From Pseudarthrobacter siccitolerans (lineage in GTDB: Bacteria > Actinomycetota > Actinomycetes > Actinomycetales > Micrococcaceae), in contig NZ_CAQI01000025.1 in assembly GCF_001046895.1 (NCBI RefSeq), positions 124,001 through 188,000 on the forward strand: a DNA stretch of 64,000 nucleotides. Direction: 5' to 3'. The notes beneath the pieces are model-generated. The model made no database searches. It had not been told where the DNA came from and was given only the letters and a program-made list of their open reading frames with translations. Numbering within the stretch: the first letter of the stretch is position 1; every line of letters starts with the position of its first letter. Made by a program: the position numbers and the translations under genes. Positions 14,318 through 22,586 of this stretch are shown here, in pieces.

Positions 14318-14682
14318 TTGTTGCTTCCTTCCTGAACAGTGGGCCCGTCAGCCAGCCAGAGAGCGACGGGGCGGGCGGGGATACCAGCGGCGCGGGCGAT
14401 CGCTCGCTCGGCCAGAGCGCCCTTGGAGTGGCGCCAGCCGTCGAGGAGGGCGACGCCGTCGGATTGGAGTACGAGCTCGAAGTCGCGCCGGAGTGCGGCG
14501 ATCAAGTGCTCGCGTGTAAACAGTTCGGCGGGAGCGTCGGGGTCGAAGCCCTCGGCGAGGTCGATCTCAGCCGGGGAGACTACGTCGAAGCCCGCAGAGC
14601 GGAGAGCCGAAGCTCCCCGCTCGAAGGCGTCGAAGTTCCAACGCGGATAGCCGGTCATTGGGCCTGCCACGTAGAGTTTCAT
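14314..14682 (-). CDS. DUF4406 nucleotide-binding-like protein
   Basis: 122 residues beginning MKLYVAGPMTGYPRWNFDAF, with LQSDGVALLDGW and SKGALAERAIARAAGIP. This is the DUF4406 pattern, related to nucleoside 2-deoxyribosyltransferases. A role in nucleotide metabolism is inferred from the fold; the substrate is unknown. Twelve bases separate it from the RecB-like nuclease gene. Confidence 0.8.
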   Translation of the reverse strand: MKLYVAGPMTGYPRWNFDAFERGASALRSAGFDVVSPAEIDLAEGFDPDAPAELFTREHLIAALRRDFELVLQSDGVALLDGWRHSKGALAERAIARAAGIPARPVALWLADGPTVQEGSNK

Positions 14683-14694
14683 GAGAGGAAACTG

Positions 14695-15519
14695 CTAAAT
14701 GGCCTTGGCGCGGGGAGCGCGGCGCTTGGATCCGGACGTGGTCGCCTCGGCAGGTCCGCTGGCGACCTCGCGGCCAACGATGGTGCTCTTGATTTCCTTC
14801 TCGTAGCGGAAGATCTCACGCAGGTGGAGGAAGATCTCGAAGAGCTCCTCGTCGCAACGGACGGGGACCAGCTTCCAGCCCTCAGGGCGGACGTGGAGCA
14901 CGGCGCCGCCGTCGGCCTTCGGCATGGGGATTCGCCCGCCGTCGTTACGGATGATCGAGTCGGCGAAGCGGTACGCCGCAAGCTGGATGCCGACCTCTTC
15001 GTGGATGCCGGAGCGGGTCGTCTTGTTGTCCATCCAGAGCTTCTCGCCGTCGATCTCGGCGAAGGCGTCGAAGCTACCGGCGTACTCGTGCGTATCGCTC
15101 CAGACGGTCTCCTCCATGAAGTGATACTCGGGCTTCACGGTGGTTAGGAACTCGTCGAAGTGCCGGACGAAGGGCTCCAGGTCGGGATGAACGCGGCCCA
15201 GGGTTTCGCCCTTTGCCATGCGCTCGAAGAGGTCATGCGCGGCGGTGCCGGTGTCGGCGGCTTTGCGGGTGTTGCGATCCGGCGCTTTCTTCAGGTGGTC
15301 GACGGCGGCGGACGGGTCGCGGAGGACCATAGAGACGACGGTTCCGAGCTCGTCGACGGCGGTCTGAGCGACTTCCTTCGCGGCCCAGTAGCGGAGGAAC
15401 TCCTTGGGGAGCATCCCGATAATCGAGGTCACGCCGGGGACCTTGATCTTGCCGTCGTCGGGATTGACGTAGAAGCGGGCGCCGCCTCGCTTGATGGTGC
15501 TGACTTTGGGGGTCGTCAC
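14695..15519 (-). CDS. RecB/Cas4-like PD-(D/E)xK exonuclease
   Basis: 274 residues. H96-like TAAHDLFERM is the RecB-family His motif. YAGSFDAFAEIDG gives the catalytic Asp, and LWMDNKTTRSG gives DxK, followed by QLAAYRFAD (QxxxY). This is the order seen in phage RecB/Cas4-type nucleases that process DNA ends for recombination. It heads its own unit behind the TGAGCA promoter at 15558-15586. Confidence 0.85.
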   Translation of the reverse strand: MTTPKVSTIKRGGARFYVNPDDGKIKVPGVTSIIGMLPKEFLRYWAAKEVAQTAVDELGTVVSMVLRDPSAAVDHLKKAPDRNTRKAADTGTAAHDLFERMAKGETLGRVHPDLEPFVRHFDEFLTTVKPEYHFMEETVWSDTHEYAGSFDAFAEIDGEKLWMDNKTTRSGIHEEVGIQLAAYRFADSIIRNDGGRIPMPKADGGAVLHVRPEGWKLVPVRCDEELFEIFLHLREIFRYEKEIKSTIVGREVASGPAEATTSGSKRRAPRAKAI

Positions 15520-15557
15520 TAAGACGCTCCTCTCGTGTCGGGATCAGGGACACAAGA

Positions 15558-15586
15558 GGAGTCGGCCAGGGGCCGGGATCTGCTCA
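15558..15586 (-). promoter_or_regulatory. early promoter-like element 3 (TGAGCA-N17-GACTCC)
   Basis: Exact hexamers with 17-base spacer ending CTGGCC, 39 bp upstream of the RecB-like start codon. It follows immediately after a terminator and the nested inverted repeat. Confidence 0.65.
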
Positions 15587-15597
15587 AAGAAAAACCC

Positions 15598-15618
15598 CGA
15601 CGGTGCTGGGAGCCGTCG
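15598..15618 (-). terminator. intrinsic terminator upstream of early promoter 3
   Basis: Stem CGACGG/CCGTCG with a 9-base loop, followed on the minus strand by GGGGTTTTTC. It would stop transcription arriving from the regulator gene before the promoter at 15558-15586. Confidence 0.7.
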
Positions 15619-15631
15619 AGGTGTGCGGTCG

Positions 15632-15732
15632 GTGACGAAGTGACGAAAGTGATGCTCTCTTAGATTCAGTGTTAAGAGAGAGAGCTTCTTAAACACTAAA
15701 GCGAAGTGCCGTCACTTTCGTCACTTCGTCAC
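15632..15732. repeat. nested inverted-repeat element, copy A
   Basis: Perfect 21-bp outer arms at 15632-15652 and 15712-15732 (starting GTGACGAAGTGACG) enclose 59 bases that fold further. One inner hairpin pairs AGTGTTAAGA with TCTTAAACACT; a competing one pairs GCTCTCTT with AAGAGAG. A diverged copy lies at 43457-43557. Both copies follow a minus-strand gene likely used in lysogeny and precede a TGAGCA promoter. Confidence 0.8.
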
Positions 15733-15746
15733 TCGTAAGTCGTATG
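15732..15746. promoter_or_regulatory. dispersed operator-like site
   Basis: CTCGTAAGTCGTATG between the nested repeat and the stop of the candidate regulator gene (15749). Confidence 0.4.
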
Positions 15747-15748
15747 GC

Positions 15749-16330
15749 TCATCCTCCCGCGAGCTCCTCGGCGCGTTCGGCGACTCGGAGCAGAGCCGCC
15801 TTCGCCTCGCGGCGGGCCTTCGCTGGCATTCCCTTGATCGTTGCGGCGTTTACACGGTGCAACGCCGTCTCGATCAGCTTGCAGATGTTCTGAATGTCGG
15901 CGACCTCCGTGATCTCAGGGCCTCCGGCAAAGTAGTTCAGAGTCTCGGCAGCTCGCTCGCGCTGCTCGACGGAACGCTCGCGGGGGCTCGCCTTTTTGAG
16001 TCCTAGAGACTCGATCTGTTCGCCAGAGAGACGGTCACGGAGAACGTTGCCGGAGTGGTAGCGGATAGCCGCCTGAAGGTTCGTTACTTCGTCGCCAGGA
16101 ACGTGCGCCTTCGACATGATCTCGCGTACCCAAGTGCGGTAGGCGTAGGTGCGGCCCAGCCAGTCAGGCTCGCCCTCTCGGGTGTAGAAGTGCTCGCGGC
16201 CCTCGACAAGAGCGCGAGCCGCAGCCTTCAGGTTCTCGGTTCGCTGATTGTCCGGGGCTGATAAGGAGGCGCTAATCTGGCCGGAAGCGTCAGCCGAAAT
16301 ATCCGCGAGAGAGCGTGTTGCGTTATTCAT
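15749..16330 (-). CDS. candidate DNA-binding regulator (possible immunity repressor)
   Basis: 193 residues, not firmly recognised. A helical core (residues ~60-105, with WVREIMSKAHVPGDEVTNLQ and AAIRYHSGNVLRDRL) is basic and could bind DNA; no textbook helix-turn-helix is obvious. Context is the argument: it is a single-gene unit bounded by a terminator above (16396-16432) and the nested repeat below. Its promoter region holds a near-perfect operator-like palindrome at 16354-16366, as an autoregulated repressor would have. No other repressor candidate is visible. Function is inference. Confidence 0.5.
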   Translation of the reverse strand: MNNATRSLADISADASGQISASLSAPDNQRTENLKAAARALVEGREHFYTREGEPDWLGRTYAYRTWVREIMSKAHVPGDEVTNLQAAIRYHSGNVLRDRLSGEQIESLGLKKASPRERSVEQRERAAETLNYFAGGPEITEVADIQNICKLIETALHRVNAATIKGMPAKARREAKAALLRVAERAEELAGG

Positions 16331-16353
16331 GTTCTGTAGCTTATCGCTCGCAA

Positions 16354-16366
16354 GGCGACTTACGCC
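16354..16366 (-). promoter_or_regulatory. operator-like palindrome before the candidate regulator
   Basis: GGCGACTTACGCC, arms GGCG/CGCC, 24 bp upstream of the 16330 start. On the minus strand it fills the spacer of a promoter-like pair ending near GATAAG. Confidence 0.55.
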
Positions 16367-16395
16367 ACTTCTCTTGAAGGTCTAACCAAACGCCA

Positions 16396-16432
16396 AAAAG
16401 CCCCGGCCTCCCTGAGGAGAGCCGGGGCTTTT
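16396..16432. terminator. bidirectional intrinsic terminator
   Basis: Perfect 12-bp stem AAAAGCCCCGGC/GCCGGGGCTTTT with a 13-base loop, directly after the dNMP kinase stop. Confidence 0.85.
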
Positions 16433-16440
16433 GAGTGGTT

Positions 16441-17052
16441 CTAGTGCATAGCGGCGTAGATCAATTTGAGATCAATGCCGAGTGAGCGAGCCATGTATTC
16501 GAGGTCACTCCTTGAGCCGTTATTAGGGATGCGGAGATTCTCGCGGTAGTCGTCGAGAGCCCTTTCGGAGGCGTGGGCGTCGCCGTCGTCAGGAAGGTCG
16601 CGGACGATTCGAGCGAGATAACCGCCAGCCTTCCGGATCGCGTCCGCTTCGTTTGGATAGCGAACGTCGGTCACGACTACCGGCGTTCCGGCCTCGCGGA
16701 GAGAGTCGATTCGAGCGAACGCCGTCCTGATCCAGAACTGATCGTCGAGACTTCGGATCGACTCGGTTCCGAGCCTCTGGAGGGTTCGTCGGACTTCAGG
16801 GACGTAGTCCTTGGCCTGCTCCCAGCCGAGCTCCGCGATCACGTCGGAGAGCCGCCACTCGCGGACTCGGGTCAGGCCCTCGGAGTTCAGCGGGAAGGTG
16901 CCAACGATCGGATCGAGAGCGAGAGCGGCCTCGCGGAGAGGATCGGCTAGGGCGACTCGCTCGTAACCGTGTTTCTCGACGAGGACGGCGGCGAAGGTGT
17001 CCTTGCCGGTGCGCTTCTTGCCGATTAGACCGATAAGCGGGGTGTGCTTCAC
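16441..17052 (-). CDS. deoxynucleoside monophosphate kinase
   Basis: 203 residues with P-loop GLIGKKRTGKDTF at about 8-20, ALADPLREA, the conserved RLGTESIR and FWIRTAFARI, then VVVTDVRYPNEAD. This is the phage dNMP kinase pattern; it would convert dNMPs to dNDPs for phage DNA synthesis. It is preceded by a TGAGCA promoter element at 17091-17119 and followed by a strong terminator, so it is a single-gene unit. Confidence 0.85.
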   Translation of the reverse strand: MKHTPLIGLIGKKRTGKDTFAAVLVEKHGYERVALADPLREAALALDPIVGTFPLNSEGLTRVREWRLSDVIAELGWEQAKDYVPEVRRTLQRLGTESIRSLDDQFWIRTAFARIDSLREAGTPVVVTDVRYPNEADAIRKAGGYLARIVRDLPDDGDAHASERALDDYRENLRIPNNGSRSDLEYMARSLGIDLKLIYAAMH

Positions 17053-17090
17053 GTTGACTCCTTGGGGTCGTTTGGGTGGTGGACAACCAA

Positions 17091-17119
17091 GGAGTCGGCC
17101 AGCTAGGCGGATCTGCTCA
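17091..17119 (-). promoter_or_regulatory. early promoter-like element 4 (TGAGCA-N17-GACTCC)
   Basis: Same hexamers and spacing, 39 bp upstream of the dNMP kinase start codon, right after the late-region terminator at 17133-17158. Confidence 0.65.
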
Positions 17120-17132
17120 GAAACGAGGAAAA

Positions 17133-17158
17133 GCCCCTCCCTCGGTAGAGGAAGGGGC
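17133..17158 (-). terminator. late-operon intrinsic terminator
   Basis: Stem GCCCCT-CCTC/GAGG-AGGGGC with a GGTA loop, followed on the minus strand by CTTTTCC. It lies just after the endolysin stop and marks the boundary between the late and early regions. Confidence 0.8.
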
Positions 17159-17166
17159 GTTTTCGG

Positions 17167-18612
17167 TTACTTCGTGGCGTCGAGGACTTCGTCGATCAGC
17201 TTCTCCATGAACTCGCGGACAATCGCCTCCTTCTCCTCAGCGGTGACGCCAGGAACGGGGGAGGGAGCGACGGGCTCCGCTACGTCCGGAGTGGAGGGCG
17301 TAGCCGGGTTAGCCAGGTCAGCTACAGCCGCCTTGATCGCGTCCAGGGGAACGTCGTCGCCACACTGGGTAGCCATGATCTGACGGTGCCGGAAGAGCTC
17401 CAGCGGACGGCCAGCGAGCTTCTGGATCTCGTGGATCAGGAGGGCCACGGTCGCCAGGGTTTCGGCGTCCATACCGCCGTAAACCTCGATGCTCCACTTG
17501 TCGTTGCCGTTAGGGCCGGCGTGGTAGGCGCGGTCCTTCAGGTCGACGAACTGGACAACTCGCTTGCCCTCGACGCCGAAGTGCGCCGAAGCGACGCGGT
17601 CGCCCTCGGTGAAGGTCCGGATCACAGAATCGAGATGCACGTCGAAGCGGGTTTCCCCGGCGATGAACTGATGCACCACGAGGCCAGAAGGCGGGTTCGG
17701 AATGTTGCCGCGCTCGAACTTGCCTTCCGCCGCGGGCCGGACTTCCGTCACCATAGGCAGAGCCGCGGAGAACGTGTAAACGGGTGCCGGCGCAGGGTCA
17801 GTGGCAGGGGTAGGAGCGGGAGCGGGAGTCGGAGCCGGTGCCGGGTCGGCGGGACGCGGGATCTCGCCGAGGTATTTCAGGCCGTCGATGTTGTCCTCGG
17901 CGGCGTTGGACCAGACGTAGAAGCCCGAGATTGTCTTGTACCAAGCGTCGTTTCCAGGCGTGACCTGTTCGCCCTTGGCATAACCGATGACGGCGATAAC
18001 GGCGTTGAGGGCGAGGCCGTCCTCATAGCCAGGTGCCTTTGGTGCGTTCGTCCAGGGGGCCGTCCGGACGTTGGCGCCCTCGGTCGTAACCTTGCGGGTC
18101 GCGTTGCCTCCGGAGACACTGCCCGCGGGCTGGAGGGTGATCTCGTCGCCCTTGTAGTGGTCGCAGTAAATATCCGGATTCACACGCCCGTAGGTGTTCG
18201 TGTGGAGGTTGTAGCCGGGTGGGCAAGTCTCGAAGTGGACGTGGGGGCCGGTCGTCCATTTGCCGGTGTTGCCGGAGTACGCGATCAGGTCGCCCTTGCG
18301 GACGCTCTGGCCCTTGTTCACGAGGGTCGCGTTCAGGTGTCCCACGATGAAGTCGGGGGCGTTGGCTCCGGAGTTCAGCACCAGGGCGATGCCGGCGCCG
18401 TCGGTCAGCCACCAGCGGTTACTAGCGCCGGTCGGGTCAGTGACCCATCCCTCGAAGTCGATCACGCCGTCAGCGGGGGCATAGATTGGCGTTCCGATCG
18501 GACAGGCGAAGTCGATGCCGGTATGTCCGCCAGCGGGGTTCACGCCGCCAGGAAATGCGCCAAAGTTCTGGGAGCGGGGCGTCCCTTTCGGGACGGGATA
18601 CATGTAGCCCAT
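17167..18612 (-). CDS. endolysin: M23 peptidase plus amidase domains
   Basis: 481 residues from the ATG at 18612, chosen because GAAAGGAG lies just upstream. N-terminal M23/LytM peptidase: GGHTGIDFACP (HxxxD) at about 30 and GPHVHFE (HxH) at about 125. A linker/SH3-like part follows (~175-255), then a Pro/Ala-rich hinge. The C-terminal half is an N-acetylmuramoyl-L-alanine amidase: GLVVHQF, HFGVEGKRVVQFVD, HAGPNGND and HRQIMATQCGDD. Cutting both cross-links and stem peptides would lyse the host wall. It follows the holin genes. A GTGTAAAC copy lies in the hinge. Confidence 0.9.
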   Translation of the reverse strand: MGYMYPVPKGTPRSQNFGAFPGGVNPAGGHTGIDFACPIGTPIYAPADGVIDFEGWVTDPTGASNRWWLTDGAGIALVLNSGANAPDFIVGHLNATLVNKGQSVRKGDLIAYSGNTGKWTTGPHVHFETCPPGYNLHTNTYGRVNPDIYCDHYKGDEITLQPAGSVSGGNATRKVTTEGANVRTAPWTNAPKAPGYEDGLALNAVIAVIGYAKGEQVTPGNDAWYKTISGFYVWSNAAEDNIDGLKYLGEIPRPADPAPAPTPAPAPTPATDPAPAPVYTFSAALPMVTEVRPAAEGKFERGNIPNPPSGLVVHQFIAGETRFDVHLDSVIRTFTEGDRVASAHFGVEGKRVVQFVDLKDRAYHAGPNGNDKWSIEVYGGMDAETLATVALLIHEIQKLAGRPLELFRHRQIMATQCGDDVPLDAIKAAVADLANPATPSTPDVAEPVAPSPVPGVTAEEKEAIVREFMEKLIDEVLDATK

Positions 18613-18636
18613 AGGGCTCCTTTCGGGCACGAAAAA

Positions 18637-18661
18637 GGGACGGCCCGAGTTGGACCGTCCC
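18637..18661 (-). terminator. intrinsic terminator between holin and endolysin
   Basis: 7-bp stem GGGACGG/CCGTCCC followed by TTTTTC on the minus strand, 24 bp after the holin stop. It should reduce read-through into the endolysin. Confidence 0.75.
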
Positions 18662-18685
18662 TAGACGTTTTTGGTGGTGGGTTGC

Positions 18686-18934
18686 TTAGCCGACGACAGA
18701 GCTCTCGATCTTCGAGGCCCGGTGAGCGGGCAGGTTCGGCGCGTCTACGGGCGTCACCTTGCCGCGCGTCCAGACCACGAGAACGGCGGTGCCTACGAGG
18801 TCGACGGCAAGGCCAATTGCGCTCTCGGCTTCCGGCGTGATCGGGAAGACGCCGAGGATCACGAGGACGTGAAGAATGGCGGTTACGGCGGCGACGATCG
18901 CGCCGCGGATTACGAGGGGTTCACGAGTGGTCAA
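18686..18934 (-). CDS. holin-like membrane protein
   Basis: 82 residues with two membrane segments (IVAAVTAILHVLVILGVF and AIGLAVDLVGTAVLVVW) and a charged C-terminal tail, next to the endolysin. Size and topology fit a class II actinophage holin that permeabilises the membrane at lysis. Confidence 0.75.
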   Translation of the reverse strand: MTTREPLVIRGAIVAAVTAILHVLVILGVFPITPEAESAIGLAVDLVGTAVLVVWTRGKVTPVDAPNLPAHRASKIESSVVG

Positions 18935-18943
18935 GGCGGCTCC

Positions 18944-19216
18944 TTAGGCGAGGATGCGTTCGATGATGGGGACAGCGGCCAGCACGAGGCCGGCCGCCGA
19001 GGCGACGACGGTCCAGAGCGTGCGCGGGGAGACTGTCGGCGTGTTTTCGAGCACGCGGAGGCGCGTCTCGTGGTCTTTGATTTCTCGACCGTGTAGGGCC
19101 AGGTCGGCGCCATGCTGGGCCAGGGCCACGTCGACCTTCCCCTCTAGGCGTGTAAACGCAATGAGGAGGTCCGTTTCGGCCTTGGTGGGAGTCGTGGGGT
19201 CAGTTGTAGGTGGCAT
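18944..19216 (-). CDS. XhlA-like holin accessory or second holin
   Basis: 90 residues from ATG at 19216 behind AAAGGACTTG. A coiled-coil (residues ~20-60, ending EIKDHETRLRVLENT) precedes one C-terminal membrane helix (VVASAAGLVLAAVPIIERIL). This is the layout of haemolysin XhlA-like and similar lysis accessory proteins. Confidence 0.65.
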   Translation of the reverse strand: MPPTTDPTTPTKAETDLLIAFTRLEGKVDVALAQHGADLALHGREIKDHETRLRVLENTPTVSPRTLWTVVASAAGLVLAAVPIIERILA

Positions 19217-19251
19217 GAGTGCAAGTCCTTTACAGGAAAACTTTGGGCGTG

Positions 19252-19273
19252 GGGCGCCTTGTGCTAGGCGCCC
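19252..19273 (-). terminator. hairpin after the tail fibre gene
   Basis: GGGCGCC/GGCGCCC stem, 8-base loop, followed on the minus strand after a short gap by AAAGTTTTCC. It separates tail genes from lysis genes. Confidence 0.6.
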
Positions 19274-19290
19274 TACGCGGCAAAGCCTGG

Positions 19291-20376
19291 TTAGCCGAGC
19301 TTTGTGATCTTGATGCGGTGGTTCATGTAGACGTTCGCGTTGCCGGAACTGAACTGGAAGCACAATTGCTGACCGGCAGGCCCGACGTAGAAGTTCGTCA
19401 GCGGGGTCCAGTACGAGTCGTTACCGGGGATGTTGAACGCGGGAACGCGACCGTAGGGGCCTTGGTATACATCCTGCGGGGACGTACCGACGCCGAACCA
19501 CATCATGTTTTGCGTGGCCGGGACGATCTTCCACTGGACGGCGTAGAGTCCTTCTTTCGTGATGCGGACGAGGTCGTTGCCGGGGTATTCCAGCCAGTCC
19601 GCGTAGTTCCGCGAGGGGCCGGGGTCGATCATGGCGCTGAAGTGGCCCGGTCCCCACATAACGCCTGCCGGGGCGTCAGTCTGCCCCAGCCGGACAAACT
19701 CGACGTGCCGGATGCCGAGGTCCCATGCGGTGCCGTTCCACGTCTCGACAACGCCGACGCCCTGATCCAGTCGGCGAACGCTTACGTCTCGCTGAGGGGT
19801 GATTTCGTCGCGTTCGGCCTGAGAACGGACAGGTATCCAGTGGCCTCGGTGGGCGGTGTAGCGCCATGTCTGAGTGATCGTGACGTTCGCGTGGCTCGTC
19901 GAGGTTGCACCCGCGGAAACAAGGGCTTCAGCAAGAACGTAGGCGCCAGCCGGGAGGGTCGCGGTCGGCTTGGTCGGGGATACGGCGGCGGTGCCGGAGT
20001 GAACTCCGAGGACGGCGCTGTTGTTAGCGTCGCCCTTATCGGGGTCGTTCTGCTTGACGTAGATCAGATCCCAGCGGGCGCCGGTCGAAGGTGCGGCAGT
20101 CGTGGTGACCGTCGTCGTGCCGGTCAAGGTGAACAGATAGACGCCTTCGTTGGTCGCCCGGTTGAGGACGACGGTGCAGGGCGCCACGCTGTAGGACAGG
20201 GGCGAGGTTGCGGTCGTGCCGCTGACAACGGTCGTCGCCTTCTGATCGAGGAGGCCCTGACGAGGCACGCCAGGGGCGTTCTCGGCGACCAGGGAGGCCA
20301 GAACGAGGCGACCTTCGATCGGGGTCGTGCCTACGGCGCCGTTGTTACGGACGAAGAGGCCGCGGTTGACTGTCAT
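19291..20376 (-). CDS. minor tail / receptor-binding protein
   Basis: 361 residues. The start (MTVNRGLFVRNNGAVGTTPI) resembles actinophage tail-tip proteins of this position. The middle has beta-rich VTTTAAPSTGARWDLIYVKQ and the C-terminus is a compact beta domain (VQWKIVPATQNMMWFG). It overlaps the upstream fibre gene by four bases. The position after the fibre and before the lysis genes suggests host recognition; no receptor can be inferred. Confidence 0.7.
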   Translation of the reverse strand: MTVNRGLFVRNNGAVGTTPIEGRLVLASLVAENAPGVPRQGLLDQKATTVVSGTTATSPLSYSVAPCTVVLNRATNEGVYLFTLTGTTTVTTTAAPSTGARWDLIYVKQNDPDKGDANNSAVLGVHSGTAAVSPTKPTATLPAGAYVLAEALVSAGATSTSHANVTITQTWRYTAHRGHWIPVRSQAERDEITPQRDVSVRRLDQGVGVVETWNGTAWDLGIRHVEFVRLGQTDAPAGVMWGPGHFSAMIDPGPSRNYADWLEYPGNDLVRITKEGLYAVQWKIVPATQNMMWFGVGTSPQDVYQGPYGRVPAFNIPGNDSYWTPLTNFYVGPAGQQLCFQFSSGNANVYMNHRIKITKLG

Positions 20377-21377
20377 TCAGTTACTCCTTCGGGAGGGAGG
20401 ATTTCGTAGGGCGTCGGGATCGGCGGATTGGCCGGAGCCGCGGACGCCGGACGGTGCTTGCTGAGGCCGGCTCGAACCGGCGGCGTGTACCTGGGGAGGC
20501 GGGTGTTGAAGGTCGCTTCCAAGGCCCTAATACGAGCTTCCTGATCCTTGACCACGTCCAGGAGGGCAACGGCGAGGAGGTCGTACCGGATACCGTCGAT
20601 CGCGCCCTCGTACCACTGGACGATTTCGGGTACGTGCTCGGCGACCTGTTCAGCGATCAGGCCGTACTCGCCCTTGGCGCCGCGGATCAGGTTCGGCGGG
20701 CCGATCAGCCGTTCGCCGGTTTCGGGGTCCTCGGGATAGTCGAGCTCGTCGTTCCGGTCGTAGATAACGGGGGTCAGCGCAAGGACGCCGTCGGGGGTCG
20801 TTTCGTGCTTCCTGATGTTGTTCTTGTACTTAGCCGAGGAGGTATTCCGCCCGAACTGATGCCCGCCGCCGTTACCAACCCACACTGCGTAGAAGCTCGT
20901 ACCGGGAACGTTTTGGTTGTACGCCTGCCATGAGCCCTGAGCGAGCGAGGACTCGTACACAATGCCGTCAATATCGCCGCCGCCGTGCCGGTGGCCGGTG
21001 GGCGGATACAGAGCGGGCTTGTTAGAGACGTTGCCCCAGTCGACATTGCCGGCGCCGACTTGGACCCAGGAGCCGTTGTACTTGATTTCGACGCCGAACT
21101 TACCGGGTGCCGAGTTTGCCAGGGGGCCGAACCGGGCGGCGGGCTGGCCGCCTGCGTCGTAGGCGACCACGGCGCCGTCGGTCGTGGAGATTGAGACGCG
21201 AGTGCCGCCGTTAGCATCCAGCACGCGGAGGCCGTCGCCTCCCGAGATCGAGGCGTTACGCAATGTAGCGCCCCGCTCCAGAACGGCGACTTGCTCCTTC
21301 AGCGTGCGGATTTCAGCCATGAGGGCGGCTAGAGGATCGGATTCGACGGAGCGGCGGGGGATGCCGTCAAGAGTCAT
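20373..21377 (-). CDS. tail fibre with peptidase S74 chaperone-like C-terminus
   Basis: 334 residues. An N-terminal coiled coil (EIRTLKEQVAVLERG) leads into repeats and the segment WVQVGAGNVDWGNVSNKP. The C-terminal ~150 residues match the intramolecular chaperone family: SSAKYKNNIRK, GLIAEQVAEHVPEIV and DLLAVALLDVVKDQEARI. Such domains trimerise the fibre and often cut themselves off at a Ser within the first motif. Likely a receptor-binding fibre. Confidence 0.8.
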   Translation of the reverse strand: MTLDGIPRRSVESDPLAALMAEIRTLKEQVAVLERGATLRNASISGGDGLRVLDANGGTRVSISTTDGAVVAYDAGGQPAARFGPLANSAPGKFGVEIKYNGSWVQVGAGNVDWGNVSNKPALYPPTGHRHGGGDIDGIVYESSLAQGSWQAYNQNVPGTSFYAVWVGNGGGHQFGRNTSSAKYKNNIRKHETTPDGVLALTPVIYDRNDELDYPEDPETGERLIGPPNLIRGAKGEYGLIAEQVAEHVPEIVQWYEGAIDGIRYDLLAVALLDVVKDQEARIRALEATFNTRLPRYTPPVRAGLSKHRPASAAPANPPIPTPYEILPPEGVTE

Positions 21378-22586
21378 TTAGAGCCTCCCTTGCAGCGGTG
21401 CGACGGTGAGTTTTACGGTTTCGGAATGGTCCCCGTCGACCGCCATGATGCGGACGCGGTAGATGCCGGCCTCGATCATGGGGTGACCTAGGCCGACGTT
21501 GATCTGGGCCCAGTCGCCGGGGAGGTACTCACCGAGCATCGGGTTTTGGTCGGCTCGGACTTGAAGGCTCCACTCGTCCCAGGGCGCCAAGCTGTCGGCG
21601 AGGAGCCGGTCCGCGATCGAGTTGAGGTCGACGCTGTCCTCGGTCGTTTTCGAGGCAACGTCGGTTTCGGTCCAGGGAAAACCTGCGTCGACGAGGGTGG
21701 TGTCGGTCGACCAGGACAGGAGCATGTTTCGCTCCTGTCCGTTGCCGGGGACGAAGGCGCGAGCGGCCATGCCCTGAGCGTCACGCTTGACGCTGAGCTT
21801 GACGACGCCGGACTCGCTTACGGCGGTATCCCAGATCCAGTCGGGGCCGTTCTGCAGGAGGAGCGGCTGCTCCTCGGAGCCGGTTTCGAGGACCCATTCG
21901 ACGGTCGTGGGGTCGTCTTCCTTGAAGCGGGGCCTGAACCTAATGTCGGGGCCGTTCTGGACGTTGGTCAGTTGCCGGAGGCGTTCACCGATCCAGCCGA
22001 GGTCGTAGCCCATGTAGTTCCGTTCATGGGTGCCAGGAACGTCGGGCGGGAGGATGATGTTCAGCGCTCCGGCGTTCGTGCCGTCTGGGCGTGTAAACGG
22101 GTTGTCCTGAATCGAGATCCGGACCAGCTCACGGGCGATTGAGCCGAGGCTCTTGTTCTTGATCTGGATGTGTGACCACGCCGGGGCGATCCACTCGGGA
22201 CGGTGCCGAGCCCAGAAGTCTTCGGCGTCGCGGGAAGGGCCGGGGGCGAGCCCCTGAAGTGCCTTCCGAACGTCGAAGATGCTCCAGAGGCCGGAGGCCG
22301 TGAGTGCGAGGTCTTCCTTGTCGGCGACGTAGTCCTGTTGCCAGATAGGGCCGCATTCGAGGATCTGGCCGTTGTACGCGACCCCGAGGGACTGACGGAG
22401 GACCATTGTCGCCATGCGGAGGTCGACGTTTCGGAGCTCCTCGGCGGTGACTTTGAGGGTGGCCTGAACGGGGCCAGCGCCGTTGAGACGCTGACCCCAG
22501 GAGACTTTAGAAGCCGGAATGTAGGCGGTGACTTTGCCGGTTACGGTGTTGCAGAGGAAGACCTGAAAGCCAGTGTTTACCACCAT
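21378..22586 (-). CDS. minor tail protein, ReqiPepy6 gp37-like
   Basis: 402 residues. FQVFLCNTVTGKVTAYIPAS at the start and the GYDLGWIGERLRQLTNVQNG and SVDLNSIADRLLAD segments fit the siphovirus ReqiPepy6 Gp37-like / tail-associated baseplate family. It lies between the Dit-like protein and the fibre, the usual place for the tail-tip hub. Confidence 0.75.
   Translation of the reverse strand: MVVNTGFQVFLCNTVTGKVTAYIPASKVSWGQRLNGAGPVQATLKVTAEELRNVDLRMATMVLRQSLGVAYNGQILECGPIWQQDYVADKEDLALTASGLWSIFDVRKALQGLAPGPSRDAEDFWARHRPEWIAPAWSHIQIKNKSLGSIARELVRISIQDNPFTRPDGTNAGALNIILPPDVPGTHERNYMGYDLGWIGERLRQLTNVQNGPDIRFRPRFKEDDPTTVEWVLETGSEEQPLLLQNGPDWIWDTAVSESGVVKLSVKRDAQGMAARAFVPGNGQERNMLLSWSTDTTLVDAGFPWTETDVASKTTEDSVDLNSIADRLLADSLAPWDEWSLQVRADQNPMLGEYLPGDWAQINVGLGHPMIEAGIYRVRIMAVDGDHSETVKLTVAPLQGRL

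Noticed and set aside
15632..15732. CRISPR or attachment-site reading of the repeated palindrome
   Set aside because: Only two copies, no spacer array, and neither copy is at a prophage boundary.
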